A stretch of DNA of 64,000 nucleotides from Sternotherus odoratus (taxonomy: Eukaryota > Chordata > Testudines > Kinosternidae): NCBI GenBank assembly GCA_032164245.1, contig JAVMKO010000215.1, positions 1-64,000 of the forward strand, given 5' to 3'. This document shows, in pieces, positions 56,001-64,000 of the stretch. A program made the translations under genes and the position numbers. Under the pieces are notes generated by a model. It was not told where the DNA came from. It did no database searches and saw only the letters and a list, made by a program, of their open reading frames with translations. Each line of letters opens with the position of its first letter. The first letter of the stretch is position 1.

Positions 56001-56321
56001 CCTGAAGCCGGCAGGAGGGAGGTGAGTCTAGCGGGGGCCGGGGTGCCATGGGGCTGTGGGTATGGGGGAGGACGGTGAGGGGGCAGGGCGCTGTCAGTGT
56101 TGGGCACCATGGGGGGCTGGACTCGGTGGGTTCTGGCCACCGGGGGGTGCTGTGGGGCTGGGCTCTGTGGTTGGTGGGCTCTGGGATTGCTATGGGGCAG
56201 GGGGCCAGGCGCTCACCCTCCCCCCGTCTCCCGCAGGTGGGGGCCCCCCGGCGCCCAGCCCGCACCCGAGAAGACCCACGGCCCCGCCAAGGGTGGGCGA
56301 AAGGCGACCGTGTGGAGATGA
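49964..56321 (+). CDS. CNTROB: CNTROB (centrobin), C-terminal two thirds, frame-broken
   Basis: Centrobin is a daughter-centriole coiled-coil protein that binds BRCA2 and tubulin and is needed for centriole duplication and elongation. Eleven exons resemble the human protein in order: DNDSESRTMTR; RPLQELSPPGSV..DLEDLFPRYASLR; HCERHIQGLQSR; VTERLARLQRDTLRQA; a coiled-coil exon; LEAQRADMVARFQAMM..HW; YQSVPSQPGFRPLEPQ; HPYPEDE; KTKVPLAKAS; RQMAEASRLLRLYQARG; and a last exon ending TVWR-stop, as human ends GVWR. All have usable splice sites. Missing: the N-terminus and about 330 residues of central coiled coil. At least six one-base frame shifts occur, nearly all in C or G runs. Either a decaying copy or assembly indels. 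Poly(A) signal at 56507. Confidence 0.85.
50075..50300. repeat. 60-bp minisatellite, opposite orientation
   Basis: Four units of 'cagaggtgggcgcatctcag', inverse of those at 49.23 and 52.14 kb. Confidence 0.9.
50393..50561 (+). CDS. CNTROB: CNTROB exon, LEDLFPRYASL
   Basis: 169 nt, acceptor tgtttcag, donor gtgagg. Frame ARPLQELSPPGSVCDLEDLF then PRYASLRLGTL....LLLKEALAKERAHRK, matching human RPLQDLSP..LEELFPRYTSLR and the segment before HCERH. Confidence 0.85.
50610..50925. repeat. ~84-bp intronic minisatellite
   Basis: Four units of 'gtgtacctggggatgggtgt' plus 'gtgtttatatgtaccggggc'. Confidence 0.9.
51125..51320 (+). repeat. SAT75
   Basis: Two to three units. Confidence 0.85.
51703..51947 (+). 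CDS. CNTROB: CNTROB fused exon (HCERHIQGLQSR + VTERLARLQ)
   Basis: Acceptor ctggcag, donor gtaccc, 245 nt open in one frame. It starts HCERHIQGLQSR, which in human begins a long coiled coil. Here it runs straight into a former intron tail ('gtcacccgggtccttctctt' + tcccag, also seen at 48.86 kb) and then PAQLVTERLARLQRDTLRQA. A deletion appears to have joined the two and removed the exons between. Confidence 0.7.
52038..52137 (+). CDS. CNTROB: CNTROB coiled-coil exon with frameshift
   Basis: 100 nt (block-1 paralogue 105), acceptor cgccacag, donor gtacca. Begins RKEMLQHTP then TAA at 52063-52065. One base over, the frame reads HNWEMAQLLVHHKEQRRRLV then EDQEQR to the donor. The break is not in a homopolymer. 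Confidence 0.65.
52140..52505. repeat. 60-bp intronic minisatellite
   Basis: Six units of 'gagatgcgcccacctctggg' plus 'cgggtgacccggggacccct'. Confidence 0.95.
52562..52739 (+). CDS. CNTROB: CNTROB exon, MVARFQAMM..HWNEALRLL
   Basis: 178 nt, phase 1 in, 0 out; donor gtgagt. QLEAQRADMVARFQAMMESH then WNEALRLL matches human LEEQRVELVERLQAMLQAHWDEANQLL. Frame intact. Confidence 0.88.
52760..52960 (-). repeat. SAT75
   Basis: Two to three units. Confidence 0.85.
53001..53303 (+). CDS. CNTROB: CNTROB Pro-rich exon
   Basis: 303 nt, acceptor ccccgacag, donor gtaggg. Frame 0 reads PPVSSSAERPCQPHSP...; the end is recognisable only one base over as LIYQSVPSQPGFRPLEPQLD, matching human SFQSQHSFQPLEPKPD. 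Shift lies near the C-run before it. Confidence 0.7.
53440..53930. repeat. 88-bp intronic minisatellite, array 1
   Basis: Five to six units of 'ccccatagcgccaccctggg'; period measured at 53551, 53639, 53727. Confidence 0.95.
53999..54162 (+). CDS. CNTROB: CNTROB exon, HPYPEDE..LHPELQYYMAL
   Basis: LADHPYPEDEGGPSVGE corresponds to human FHPDHRAERPFPEEDPGPDGE. The end (LESRGRG..LHPELQYYMAL) is in another frame; the shift falls at a run of nine C. Donor gtaggg. Confidence 0.65.
54297..54387 (+). CDS. CNTROB: CNTROB short exon
   Basis: Tandem acceptor ctcagcag (54296 or 54299); (Q)MPSDPLRQKGPGGESPLR...; donor gtaagg. Confidence 0.6.
54643..54811 (+). CDS. CNTROB: CNTROB exon with TKVPLA motif
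   Basis: Starts GFAREDPPAPWETL; one base over ends TVQKTKVPLAKASYGQ, matching human VHKTKVPLAMAS. Shift at C-runs near 54.71 kb. Donor gtgagc. Confidence 0.75.
54830..55300. repeat. ~88-bp intronic minisatellite, array 2
   Basis: Same family as 53.44-53.93 kb, more divergent. Confidence 0.85.
55326..55451 (+). CDS. CNTROB: CNTROB exon, RQMAEASRLLRLYQARG
   Basis: Acceptor tctcccccag, donor gtaagg. GFLSPRQMAEASRLLRLYQA RG.AAPSSEELYASLR matches human FPRQLMEVSQLLRLYQARGWGALPAEDLLLYL. The start needs a one-base correction in a G-run. Confidence 0.85.
55498..55553. promoter_or_regulatory. Inverted pair of ZNF143/THAP11-like motifs
   Basis: 'actacaactcccagggtgc' (55498-55516) and inverse 'gcatgctgggaggtggagt' (55535-55553) in a CNTROB intron; may be repeat-derived. 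Confidence 0.45.
55640..55900 (+). repeat. SAT75
   Basis: Three and a half units. Confidence 0.9.
55934..56021 (+). CDS. CNTROB: CNTROB penultimate exon
   Basis: 88 nt, in phase with the preceding exon. PDVKGDGVHGNPAACRNLD then PRMPEAGRRE; human has NTDSRLGEIPRKE. Donor gtgagt. Confidence 0.75.
56237..56321 (+). CDS. CNTROB: CNTROB last exon
   Basis: Acceptor ctcccgcag. The frame that ends like human reads QPAPEKTHGPAKGGRKATVWR-stop (stop 56319-56321). Direct splicing phase gives another frame (VGAPRRPAR...) that continues to 56464; a one-base change in 'ggggccccccgg' would fix it. Confidence 0.7.
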
Positions 56322-56506
56322 AGTGGGGTCCCAGCGGGAATCCTGGTGCCCGCACCTTGCACCCCCCGTTCTCATCCCCGGTTGCCACGTTGGGTTGGCG
56401 CCCGGGGGGCAGATGTGGGGCAGGGCTGCCCCCCCCCCCCCCGCCTTGTGTTCTGTTCCTCTAAGTTATTCCCCCCCCCCGTTGGGGGCTGTTTGTTATT
56501 TTTCTA

Positions 56507-56512
56507 AATAAA
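56507..56512 (+). terminator. CNTROB: CNTROB poly(A) signal
   Basis: AATAAA about 190 nt after the stop, inside a short dispersed element ('gtttgttatttttctaaata', then 'ttggtttttgcagccc'). Confidence 0.75.
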
Positions 56513-56529
56513 GATTTGGTTTTTGCAGC

Positions 56530-58210
56530 CCTCCCCCCGTGCCGTGGTTGGGGGGCGGCCCCCCAAGCCCTGCCCCCTGCGCCCTCCTCTGGGCAGACCC
56601 ACGGCATCCCACCTCCTGCCCCCAGTGCCCACCAATTTCAAGTTGATGGCATCCCTTGAATCCCACTGCTTCACAAAATTGCAGAGAAAGTATGATGTGC
56701 AGGATGAACAGACGCTGGGTAAGCTGTCCCATTCAAGGCAGGAATGTGGCTTTAAATTCTGATAATTTCCCCTCCAAACCCTTGCAGTATGGTGATCACC
56801 ATTAAGAGCTACAAAAAAGTCAGAAATGTAAAGAGATGCCAGGGCCAGACCTCTAGCATCTTTCCCTCTCTGTTAAAACAGCCTGTAATTCTGCCACTCT
56901 AGCATGTCAACATTTCCTCAGCTTTGAAAACATTTGCCGTTCTAGCTTCTCTGAAGTTGAGGGAGTTTGGGAAAGTTACAGAGTGGCAGAGTTACAATTA
57001 CATTTTTCCTTTTGAAACTCAACTTTTCCTTAGCTGGAGAAGAATTTGAAAAATTACAGCAGATAAAGGAAAGCTGAAAAGTAGTAAGTGAAAAGACAAA
57101 CCCTAGACAGTCATTCTATTGCAGTCAGTGGAGGAAAAAAAGCAAAGGGTGGTCTGGAAACAGAAAAAAAAAGGCAAAAGTTTTAATTTAAATTCAAATG
57201 AAATCTAAATGAAATTTTTCCTACAAAAAAGTTCAAATGAACTTTCTTCCTATTATTATTTTTTAAGCTAGTCCCATTCCCTTTCTTCACAAGAGGATGA
57301 TCGTTCCCTTTTGTAATTCACATTGAGAATTATATCCAAGTGCAATGTGCTAAGTGTCACTGGAATTATGTGGTGGAACAGAATTGGAAGGGGGCAAGTA
57401 GTTTACTGTTAAGAACTTCCTGCTCCAGTATTGCCTTAGTTGATATAATGTTAAGTACCCTATAGAAAAACAGAGGAAAAAGAGTTGACAAGCCATTATT
57501 CCTGTAGTTCTGGACTGAAGCACAGAACAAGCCTAGACAACTTGGGGCTCATGTTCCACTTTGGAAAGATACAGGGTGTTAACTCTCATTGCAAAGTTCA
57601 GCTTTCTGAACTTTTATTCTGCTTTCTTAAAGTTACTCTTCAGACCCCTGAGAACTCGACGTAAAGACACAGATCAGATGATGATGTTGTTCCGGGCCAG
57701 GTTTCAGTCAAATGACTCCTACAGAGGGGTCCTGAAGAGCTTCAGGCTTTTCCCAACAGAGAGGCTGGAGAAGAATAAGCTGCTGGACAGTGACCGTTCG
57801 AATGCATCAGTGCTGTCCAGGCGCTATTAAGCGAAACGGGAATGTTCTAAAACAGTAAAGAAGTCAATGAATATGTAACTAATTTTATTCCACCGATAAA
57901 CAGTATTTATTGTGTCAAACTTTTTTAGTTCATGAAAAGAATGCAGGGAACATCCCAGTGGCGACCCAGATGTAGTGGAACTTGGCTCTGCCACATCCCC
58001 ATCCCCATCTCCCCCCTAGGAACTAGCGCAGGAAGCAGCAAAGTTCCCCTGTGCAGAAGGAACTCTCCACTGGCTGTCTCCAACCACTCTAAAGGGACTT
58101 GCACCAGTAAGTGAAGGGCGCCGTACATAGAGCATCAGAGATCTAGATGACTGTTTTTGTAGATAGAAGCTTTACAACTCAGTAAAATTACAAGTTTAAG
58201 AACACACCAG
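56530..58210 (+). other. Intergenic, with two exon-like ORFs
   Basis: 56626-56718: acceptor tgcccccag, open LMASLESHCFTKLQRKYDVQ, donor gtaagc. 57644-57830: acceptor ttactcttcag, 61 charged codons (RTRRKDTDQMMMLFRARFQS...) and stop. Their phases do not join directly. No family recognised. The rest is AT-rich and featureless. Confidence 0.3.
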
Positions 58211-58218
58211 TGTATTCA

Positions 58219-58704
58219 TTTATTTAAAAACAATGGGAGGATGCGCAATAAAAGACTTCAAGTACATTGTTCGCTGTAAACTGGAGAGCAGGATTGAAAG
58301 TTCAGTGGCTGCTGTGAGAAGAACAAAACAAAGGATTTCTTGTACCCCTATCACCCGTGGCAGCTTCCTTAGCTAGTCTGCAACAAAATGTTCTTTTAGC
58401 ACCCCCTTATTAATAGTTATTGAGATTCATATTCCAGCTCTTAGAATACAACTAACTAGCACCTTGCAACGAGGACATCAACACACCGAAGACTTGCCTG
58501 GTTATAAGTGCAATGAGCAGCTCCACCGCTTTTGCTCCCAAACCAGATACAACTTTTGTCAATCACACCTGTAGTCCAATCGGTCCCACTGCTTCAATCT
58601 TCTGCAGATTGCAGGACAGCTGTATCCATCTGACGTGCCTCTCATACACTCTGGAGGATCCAAGGCCAAGGCATAGCTAGCTTTCTTGAAACAGGAAACT
58701 TTTT
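58219..58704 (-). CDS. Candidate terminal exon, minus strand
   Basis: Strong acceptor (ttctttctgtccag) at 58705, then 47 codons with five Cys (KVSCFKKASYALALDPPEC, GYSCPAICRRLKQWDRLDYR) and TGA at 58561-58559. AATAAA on the minus strand lies at 58224-58219, giving a roughly 335-nt 3' UTR. A possible upstream exon (FVLHKHAATRTPKDEISG) lies near 58.85-58.92 kb. Function unknown; could be chance. Confidence 0.3.
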
Positions 58705-58981
58705 CTGGACAGAAAGAAGTCAACCTATTCTAATCACATTATATATTACAGGCTGAAAATCTGTTCCTAACTTCCACCGTGTAACAAAAAGGTAAAACAA
58801 TAGAGTAAGAATTCAGGTTGCAGTCCTAAAATTGATGTTGCAGATTTACAAAGAAAGTCAATATCCCTGAAATTTCATCTTTGGGTGTTCGCGTTGCTGC
58901 ATGCTTGTGCAAGACGAACCTAAAAAGGAGAAAGATTAACCAATAACCATTGTAATGAACACATGCTGCCATATCCTAAAG

Positions 58982-59650
58982 AAGGGGTGGGCAAACTACG
59001 GCCCGGGGGCCGCATCCAGCTCTCCAGATGTTTTAATCCGGCCCTTAAGCTCCCTCCAGGGAGCGGGTCCAGGGCTTGCTCTGCTCCAGTGCTCCAGCCG
59101 GGAGCTTGCCCCACTCCGCGCAGCTCCTGGAAGCAGCAGCATGCCCCTCTTCCGGCTCCTGTGTGTAGAGATAGCCAGGGGGCTCTGCATGCTAGGTCCA
59201 CCCCAAGTGCTGCCCCCACAGCTCCTATTGGCCAGGAACCGCAGTGAATGGGAGCTGCAGAGGTGGCACCTGAAAACGGGCAGCACACAGAGCGCAGAGT
59301 TGCTTGGCCGCGCTTCCACATAGGACATAATGGGGGACATGCTGCTGCTTCTGGGAGCTGCTTGAGGTAAGTGCCACCCGGAGCCTGCACCCTTGACCCC
59401 CTCCCATGCCCCAAACCCCTGCCCCAGCCCTGATACCCCTCCTGCTCACGAACCCCTTGGTGCCAGCCCAGAACACCCTCCAGGCACCCCCAACCCCTCA
59501 TTCCCAGCCCCACTCCATAGCCCGCAACCCCAGCTAGGGCCCTCAGCCACTCCTTCACCCCAACCCCCAATTTTGCAAGCATTCATGGCCCACTATACAA
59601 TTTCCATACACAGATGTGGACCTCTGGCCAAAACATTTGCCCAACCCTGC
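58982..59650. mobile_element. Nonautonomous hAT-like element with TSD
   Basis: Ends 'aggggtgggcaaactacggcc' and inverse of 'ggccaaaacatttgcccaac'. Flanked by identical 'cctaaag' (58975-58981, 59651-59657), consistent with a 7-8-bp duplication. Confidence 0.75.
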
Positions 59651-59997
59651 CCTAAAGCCACCTACACTGGAAAAAACAGAGGGCATGTTCACCCTTGAGT
59701 TAAATCCTAAGTACTACGGGTAGCTCTCTCCCACTCCGGAAAGCACTGTTTGTATACAGACCACTTGAGTTAAGCCCCAAGTCTGTGTATTTTCCCAACT
59801 AGCTGAACAGACCCACAACGTGTAAAACCATATTTTCTGGGTGTGCCAAGATCCAGGCAGAGCTGAGAGGAAAGGAATTTAAGAAGAGAGATGACTGGCA
59901 GAGTCTAATGGAAACTGATGGCCCGTTAACTTAACTACAGGGACAATAGCAATGCTAGGCACCACCACAAACTAGTTGCAATTCATAGCCAAGTACC

Positions 59998-60200
59998 GTA
60001 TTTTTCGTCTTATAGGACGCTCCGGCCTATAAGACGCCCCCTCGTTTTTTAATAAAAAATCCGGACAAAAAAAAAAAAAAAAAAAGCGTCCCGGTTCCCC
60101 CCTCCCCGCCGCGGGTGGGCTGCCGAGGTTCCCCCCTCCCCGCCGGACCAAAAAAAAAAAAAGCGCCTCGCTGTCCCGTCCCCGCCACGCGGGCGGGCTG
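59998..60200. mobile_element. MITE fragment ('accgtatttttcg' type)
   Basis: Left end 'taccgtatttttcgtcttat' and 'cctataagacgccc', A-rich stretches, then GC-rich direct repeats ('ttcccccctccccgccg'). Right TIR not found. Confidence 0.55.
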
Positions 60201-60419
60201 CCGGGAGTGCTCCCTCAAGACACTCAAGACAAAGAGAATTCAGGCGAGGAAGCCAAGGGGGAAACTACAGTCGGAGAGAGGCAAACTATGAAAATACCCT
60301 GAAGTCTCCGCACAGCTGGCGGTTTTACACATTTCCCCCTTTCAAAAGAAATTCTCTCCCCAGTGTGTGGTCTCCCCCACAGAAACAAACTAACCCGACC
60401 CGTCCCCCCCCATGCGCCC

Positions 60420-61010
60420 CCAGGTCCCTCCCCCTCCCTCCTCCTCAGGTCCCCCTCCCCCCACACCACCCACATCCCTCCCCCCGCCCCCGACATCCCT
60501 CCAACGCCCTCCTCCTCAGGTCCCCCTCCCCCCATACCCCCCACATCCCTCCCCCCGCCTCCGACATCCCTCCTCCTCAGGTCCCCCTCCCCCCATACCC
60601 CCACATCCCTCCCCCCGCCCCCGACATCCCTCCCCCACCTCCTCCTCCGGTCCCCCTCCCCCCATACCTCCCACATCCCTCCCCTCGCCCCCGACATCAC
60701 TCCCCCTCCCTCCTCCTCAGGTCCCCCTCCCCCCATACCCCCCACATCCCTCCCCCCGCCCCCGACACCCCTCCCCCTCCCTCCTCCCCAGGTCCCCCTC
60801 CCCCCATACCCCCCACATCCCTCCCCCCGCCCCCAACATCCCTCCCCCTCCCTCCTCCTCAGGTCCCCCTCCCCCCATACCCCTCCCCCACATCCCTCCC
60901 CCCGCCCCCGACATCCCTCCCCCTCCCTCCTCCTCAGGTCCCATACCCCCCACATCCCTCCCCCCGCCCCCGACATCCCTCCCCCTCCCCAGGTCCCCCT
61001 CCCCCACCTC
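60420..61010. repeat. ~62-71-bp C-rich minisatellite
   Basis: About nine units of 'caggtccccctccccccata' plus 'ccccacatccctccccccgc'. Confidence 0.95.
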
Positions 61011-61169
61011 CTCCCTCAGAAACACCCGCTGCTCGCTGCCCCCCCCGCTCACCGGGGCAGGCTACACTGGAAGGCGGGAGAGCGGGCGGGGCCCGGGTCA
61101 GAGGAGCCGAGACAACGACGCTGCCCCCGCCCCGTGAGGACCCGGCCCCCCCTCCGCGGCACGGGGGAG

Positions 61170-61900
61170 GCAGCGGAGAAAAGGGGGGGTCCTGGGAGGG
61201 GAACCCCAAAGCAGGCGCGAGGTACTGGGGGCGGGTGCCACTGCAGGGTATAGGGGGCACCCTTCACCTGCCTCACCCCCTCCATGCCATGGGGTTCTGT
61301 GCACCCCACTTTCCCTCTCCCCCCTCCACCGGGACCCCTATTTTGTAGGCTGTAAGGGCTGGGTATCCCCCCGTAAGCCACAACCCATGTCCCTGTTGGG
61401 GCACCCCCTGATACAGGGGGGTTCTATGCAAATGAGGCGTCCTATACCAAGGAGTGGGGGTGAGTTGCATAACATGGCACCACCGGGGAAGGAGCAAAAT
61501 CGGGCCCACTCCCTCGCCATGGCAATCAGATTCGTGGGGGGCAGGGGTTAGGGGGCAGTGACCCGCACGTTCACAGGGGCCACCGGTGAATCAATGAGGG
61601 GCCTCCAGCTCTTTCACTTGCATAAGCCCCGAGGGCGGGGCGAAGTCCGGGCGTTAAGGACGTCCATTTCACCTTAACTCTGCCCCCCCCGCCTATGCGT
61701 TTGGCTACAGCCCCCTCGTTGGCTGGGTTCGAGACTCTAGAACCCCAGCACAGGCCCCTTTCTTTTGAGCTGCGGAGGAGGTTGGTCACAACAGTAGGTT
61801 GTTATCCCCTAGGCAGATCCAGACACCCCAGGGCGGGGCGGGGGCATGTGTATGTCAAGAATCTGGACAACTGAATTCTTAGGCTTTCCTCTGGGAGGGC
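61170..61900 (+). other. Conserved noncoding block, copy D
   Basis: Fourth copy. First octamer kept (61426-61433), second mutated (gagttgcat). PSE-like element and hairpin kept. The exon-like segment that precedes copies A-C is absent; the block joins C-rich DNA at about 61.16 kb. Confidence 0.55.
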
Positions 61901-61904
61901 AGTG

Positions 61905-62115
61905 GGGGCTGGTGGGTCAGAGCAGGGGGGGCTGGGAGCCAGGCGTCCTGGGTCCTCTCCCCACCTCTGGAAGGGGAGTGGGGCCTAGCGGTTAGAGCAC
62001 GAGGCGGTTGGGAGCCAGGACTCCTGGGTTCTCTCCCTGACTCTGGGACAGGAGTGGGGGCGGGTGGGTTAGATCAGAGGGGAATCGGAGCCAGGACTCC
62101 TGGGTTCCCAGCTCG
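61905..62115 (+). repeat. SAT75
   Basis: Two to three units. Confidence 0.85.
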
Positions 62116-62449
62116 GGGAGGGGGTTAGTGTATCCGCCCTGGGCATGTGCCCCATATCGGGGGGAGGGGCGCCTCTTCCCCCTCCCTTGCCCAGCCCTGC
62201 CCCCAGCCATCGCAATTCGCATGGGGTGACTCCCTCGCACGTCGGCGCGTGCAGCCAGCGTGTGAGCACGTGCAAGATTCCCACCAAGCTCACTCCCGAC
62301 CCACAGCCCCTGCCCTGCCCCTGCCACACCTGGGCCAGTGCCCCTCACTCCTGCCTTACAGCCCCACACTGCCTCTCGGGAGCAGGGGGCACAGAGATGT
62401 AGCTGGACTGCATCCAGTGGAAGTGGGGGGCACTGAGGGTCATGCTGGG

Positions 62450-64000
62450 TTTGTCGGGGTCGGTGCAGCGCCCAGTACAGTGGTGGGGTGTGATCTTTGT
62501 AAGGGTCAGTGCAGCGCCCAGTACAGTGTTGGGGTGTGATCTTTGTCAGGGTCGGTGCAGCGCCCAGTACAGGGGTGCGGTGTGATCTTTGTCAGGGTCA
62601 GTGCAGCGCCCAGGACAGTGGTGGGGTGTGATCTTTGTCGGGGTCGGTGCAGCGCCCGGTACAGTGGTGGGGTGTGATCTTTGTCGGGGTCGGTGCAGCG
62701 CCCAGTACAGTGCCGGGGTGTGATCTTTGTCGGGGTCAGTGCAGTGCCCAGTAAAGTGGTGGGGTGTGATCTTTGTCGGGGTCAGTGCAGTGCCCAGTAC
62801 AGTGGTGGGGTGTGATCTTTGTTGGGGTCAGTGCAGTGCCCAGTACAGTGGTGGGGGTGTGATCTTTGTCGGGGTCAGTGCAGCGCCCAGTACAGTGGTG
62901 GGGTGTGATCTTTGTCGGGGTCAGTGCAGTGCCCAGTACAGTGGTGGGGTGTGATCTTTGTCGGGGTCAGTACAGTGGTGGGGTGTGATCTTTGTCAGGG
63001 TCGGTGCAGTGCCCAGTACAGTGGTGGGGTGTGATCTTTGTCGGGGTCGGTGCAGCGCCCGGTACAGTGGTGGGGTGTGATCTCTGTCAGGGTCGGCGCA
63101 GCGCCCGGTACAGTGGTGGGGTGTGATCTTTGTCGGGGTCAGTGCAGTGCCCAGTACAGTGGTGGGGTGTGATCTTTGTCAGGGTCAGTGCAGTGCCCAG
63201 TACAGTGGTGGGGTGTGATCTTTGTCGGGGTCAGTGCAGTGCCCAGTACAGTGATGGGGTGTGATCTTTGTCGGGGTCAGTGCAGTGTCCAGTACAGTGG
63301 TGGGGTGTGATCTTTGTCGGGGTCAGTGCAGCACCCAGTACAGTGGCGGGGTGTGATCTTTGTCGGGGTCAGTGCAGTGCCCAGTACAGTGGTGGGGTGT
63401 GATCTTTGTCAGGGTCAGGGCAGTGCCCAGTACAGCGGTGGGGTGTGATCTTTGTCAGGGTCGGTGCAGTGCACAGTACAGTGGTGGGGTGTGATCTTTG
63501 TCGGGGTCGGTGCAGCACCCGGTACAGTGGTGGGGTGTGATCTTTGTCAGGGTCGGTGCAGTGCACAGTACAGTGGTGGGGTGTGATCTTTGTCGGGGTC
63601 GGTGCAGCGCCCGGTACAGTGGTGGGGTGTGATCTTTGTCGGGGTCAGTACAGTGGTGGGGTGTGATCTTTGTCAGGGTCGGTGCAGTGCACAGCACAGT
63701 GGTGGGGTGTGATCTTTGTCGGGGTCGGTGCAGCGCCCAGTACAGTGGTGGAGTGTGATCTTTGTCGGGGTCAGTGCAGTGCCCAGTACAGTGGTGGGGT
63801 GTGATCTTTGTCAGGGTCGGTGCAGTGCACAGTACAGTGGTGGGGTGTGATCTTTGTCGGTGTCGGTGCAGCGCCCGGTACAGTGGTGGGGTGTGATCTT
63901 TGTCAGGGTCGGTGCAGTGCACAGTACAGTGGTGGGGTGTGATCTTTGTCGGGGTCGGTGCAGTGCCCGGTACAGTGGTGGGGTGTGATCTTTGTTGGGG
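62450..64000 (+). repeat. 46-bp satellite array, third locus
   Basis: About 33 monomers running to the window edge, with frequent 'gtcggggtcag' variants and several truncated units ('gtcagtacagtgg'). Confidence 0.95.

Overview
The window is vertebrate nuclear DNA, most likely from a cryptodiran turtle. The best lineage marker is a tRNA-derived SINE at 41.5 kb of the turtle type, inserted in a CR1 LINE. Turtle-style MITEs, MIR relics and a 75-bp GC-rich minisatellite scattered through the window agree. It is gene-poor, strongly GC-skewed and packed with minisatellites. Nearly all long open frames are minisatellite artefacts; the genes are short exons recognised by protein similarity (recalled, not searched) plus splice sites.

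Layout. 0-4 kb: TMEM107 exon 1 (minus), a divergent CpG promoter with an RFX X-box, and an unidentified plus-strand first exon, followed by a conserved 730-bp noncoding block. 6-19 kb: an imperfect palindrome of 44/46-bp satellites and promoter DNA around a 5.6-kb spacer; the spacer carries one FCGBP/zonadhesin-like exon with twelve in-frame 39-bp repeats. 22-25 kb: inverted copies of the 3-6 kb material. 28.9-36.6 kb: a second, fuller TMEM107 copy (exons 1-3) in a direct repeat of 0-5 kb. 38.4-40.5 kb: a KRAB gene 5' end (promoter, leader exon, KRAB-A exon) with no zinc fingers. 41-44 kb: CR1, SINE, LTR-like repeat. 44-56.5 kb: another promoter of the same type, a chain of novel exons, then the centrobin gene CNTROB down to its poly(A) signal. 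56.5-61 kb: orphan exon-like ORFs and transposons. 61-64 kb: a third direct copy of the noncoding block followed by the 46-bp satellite.

TMEM107 (ciliary transition zone) and CNTROB (centriole) both lie on human 17p13.1, so this looks like the turtle counterpart of that region, rearranged by segmental duplication. The most interesting signal is in CNTROB: two paralogous exon blocks (48.9-49.9 and 51.7-53.0 kb) have nearly identical introns but strongly divergent exons. The upstream block can be joined in frame to a first exon beside a promoter resembling that of the neighbouring KRAB gene, so it may be a young chimeric gene. CNTROB itself shows repeated one-base frame breaks, mostly in C/G runs with splice sites intact, which may be assembly error rather than decay.
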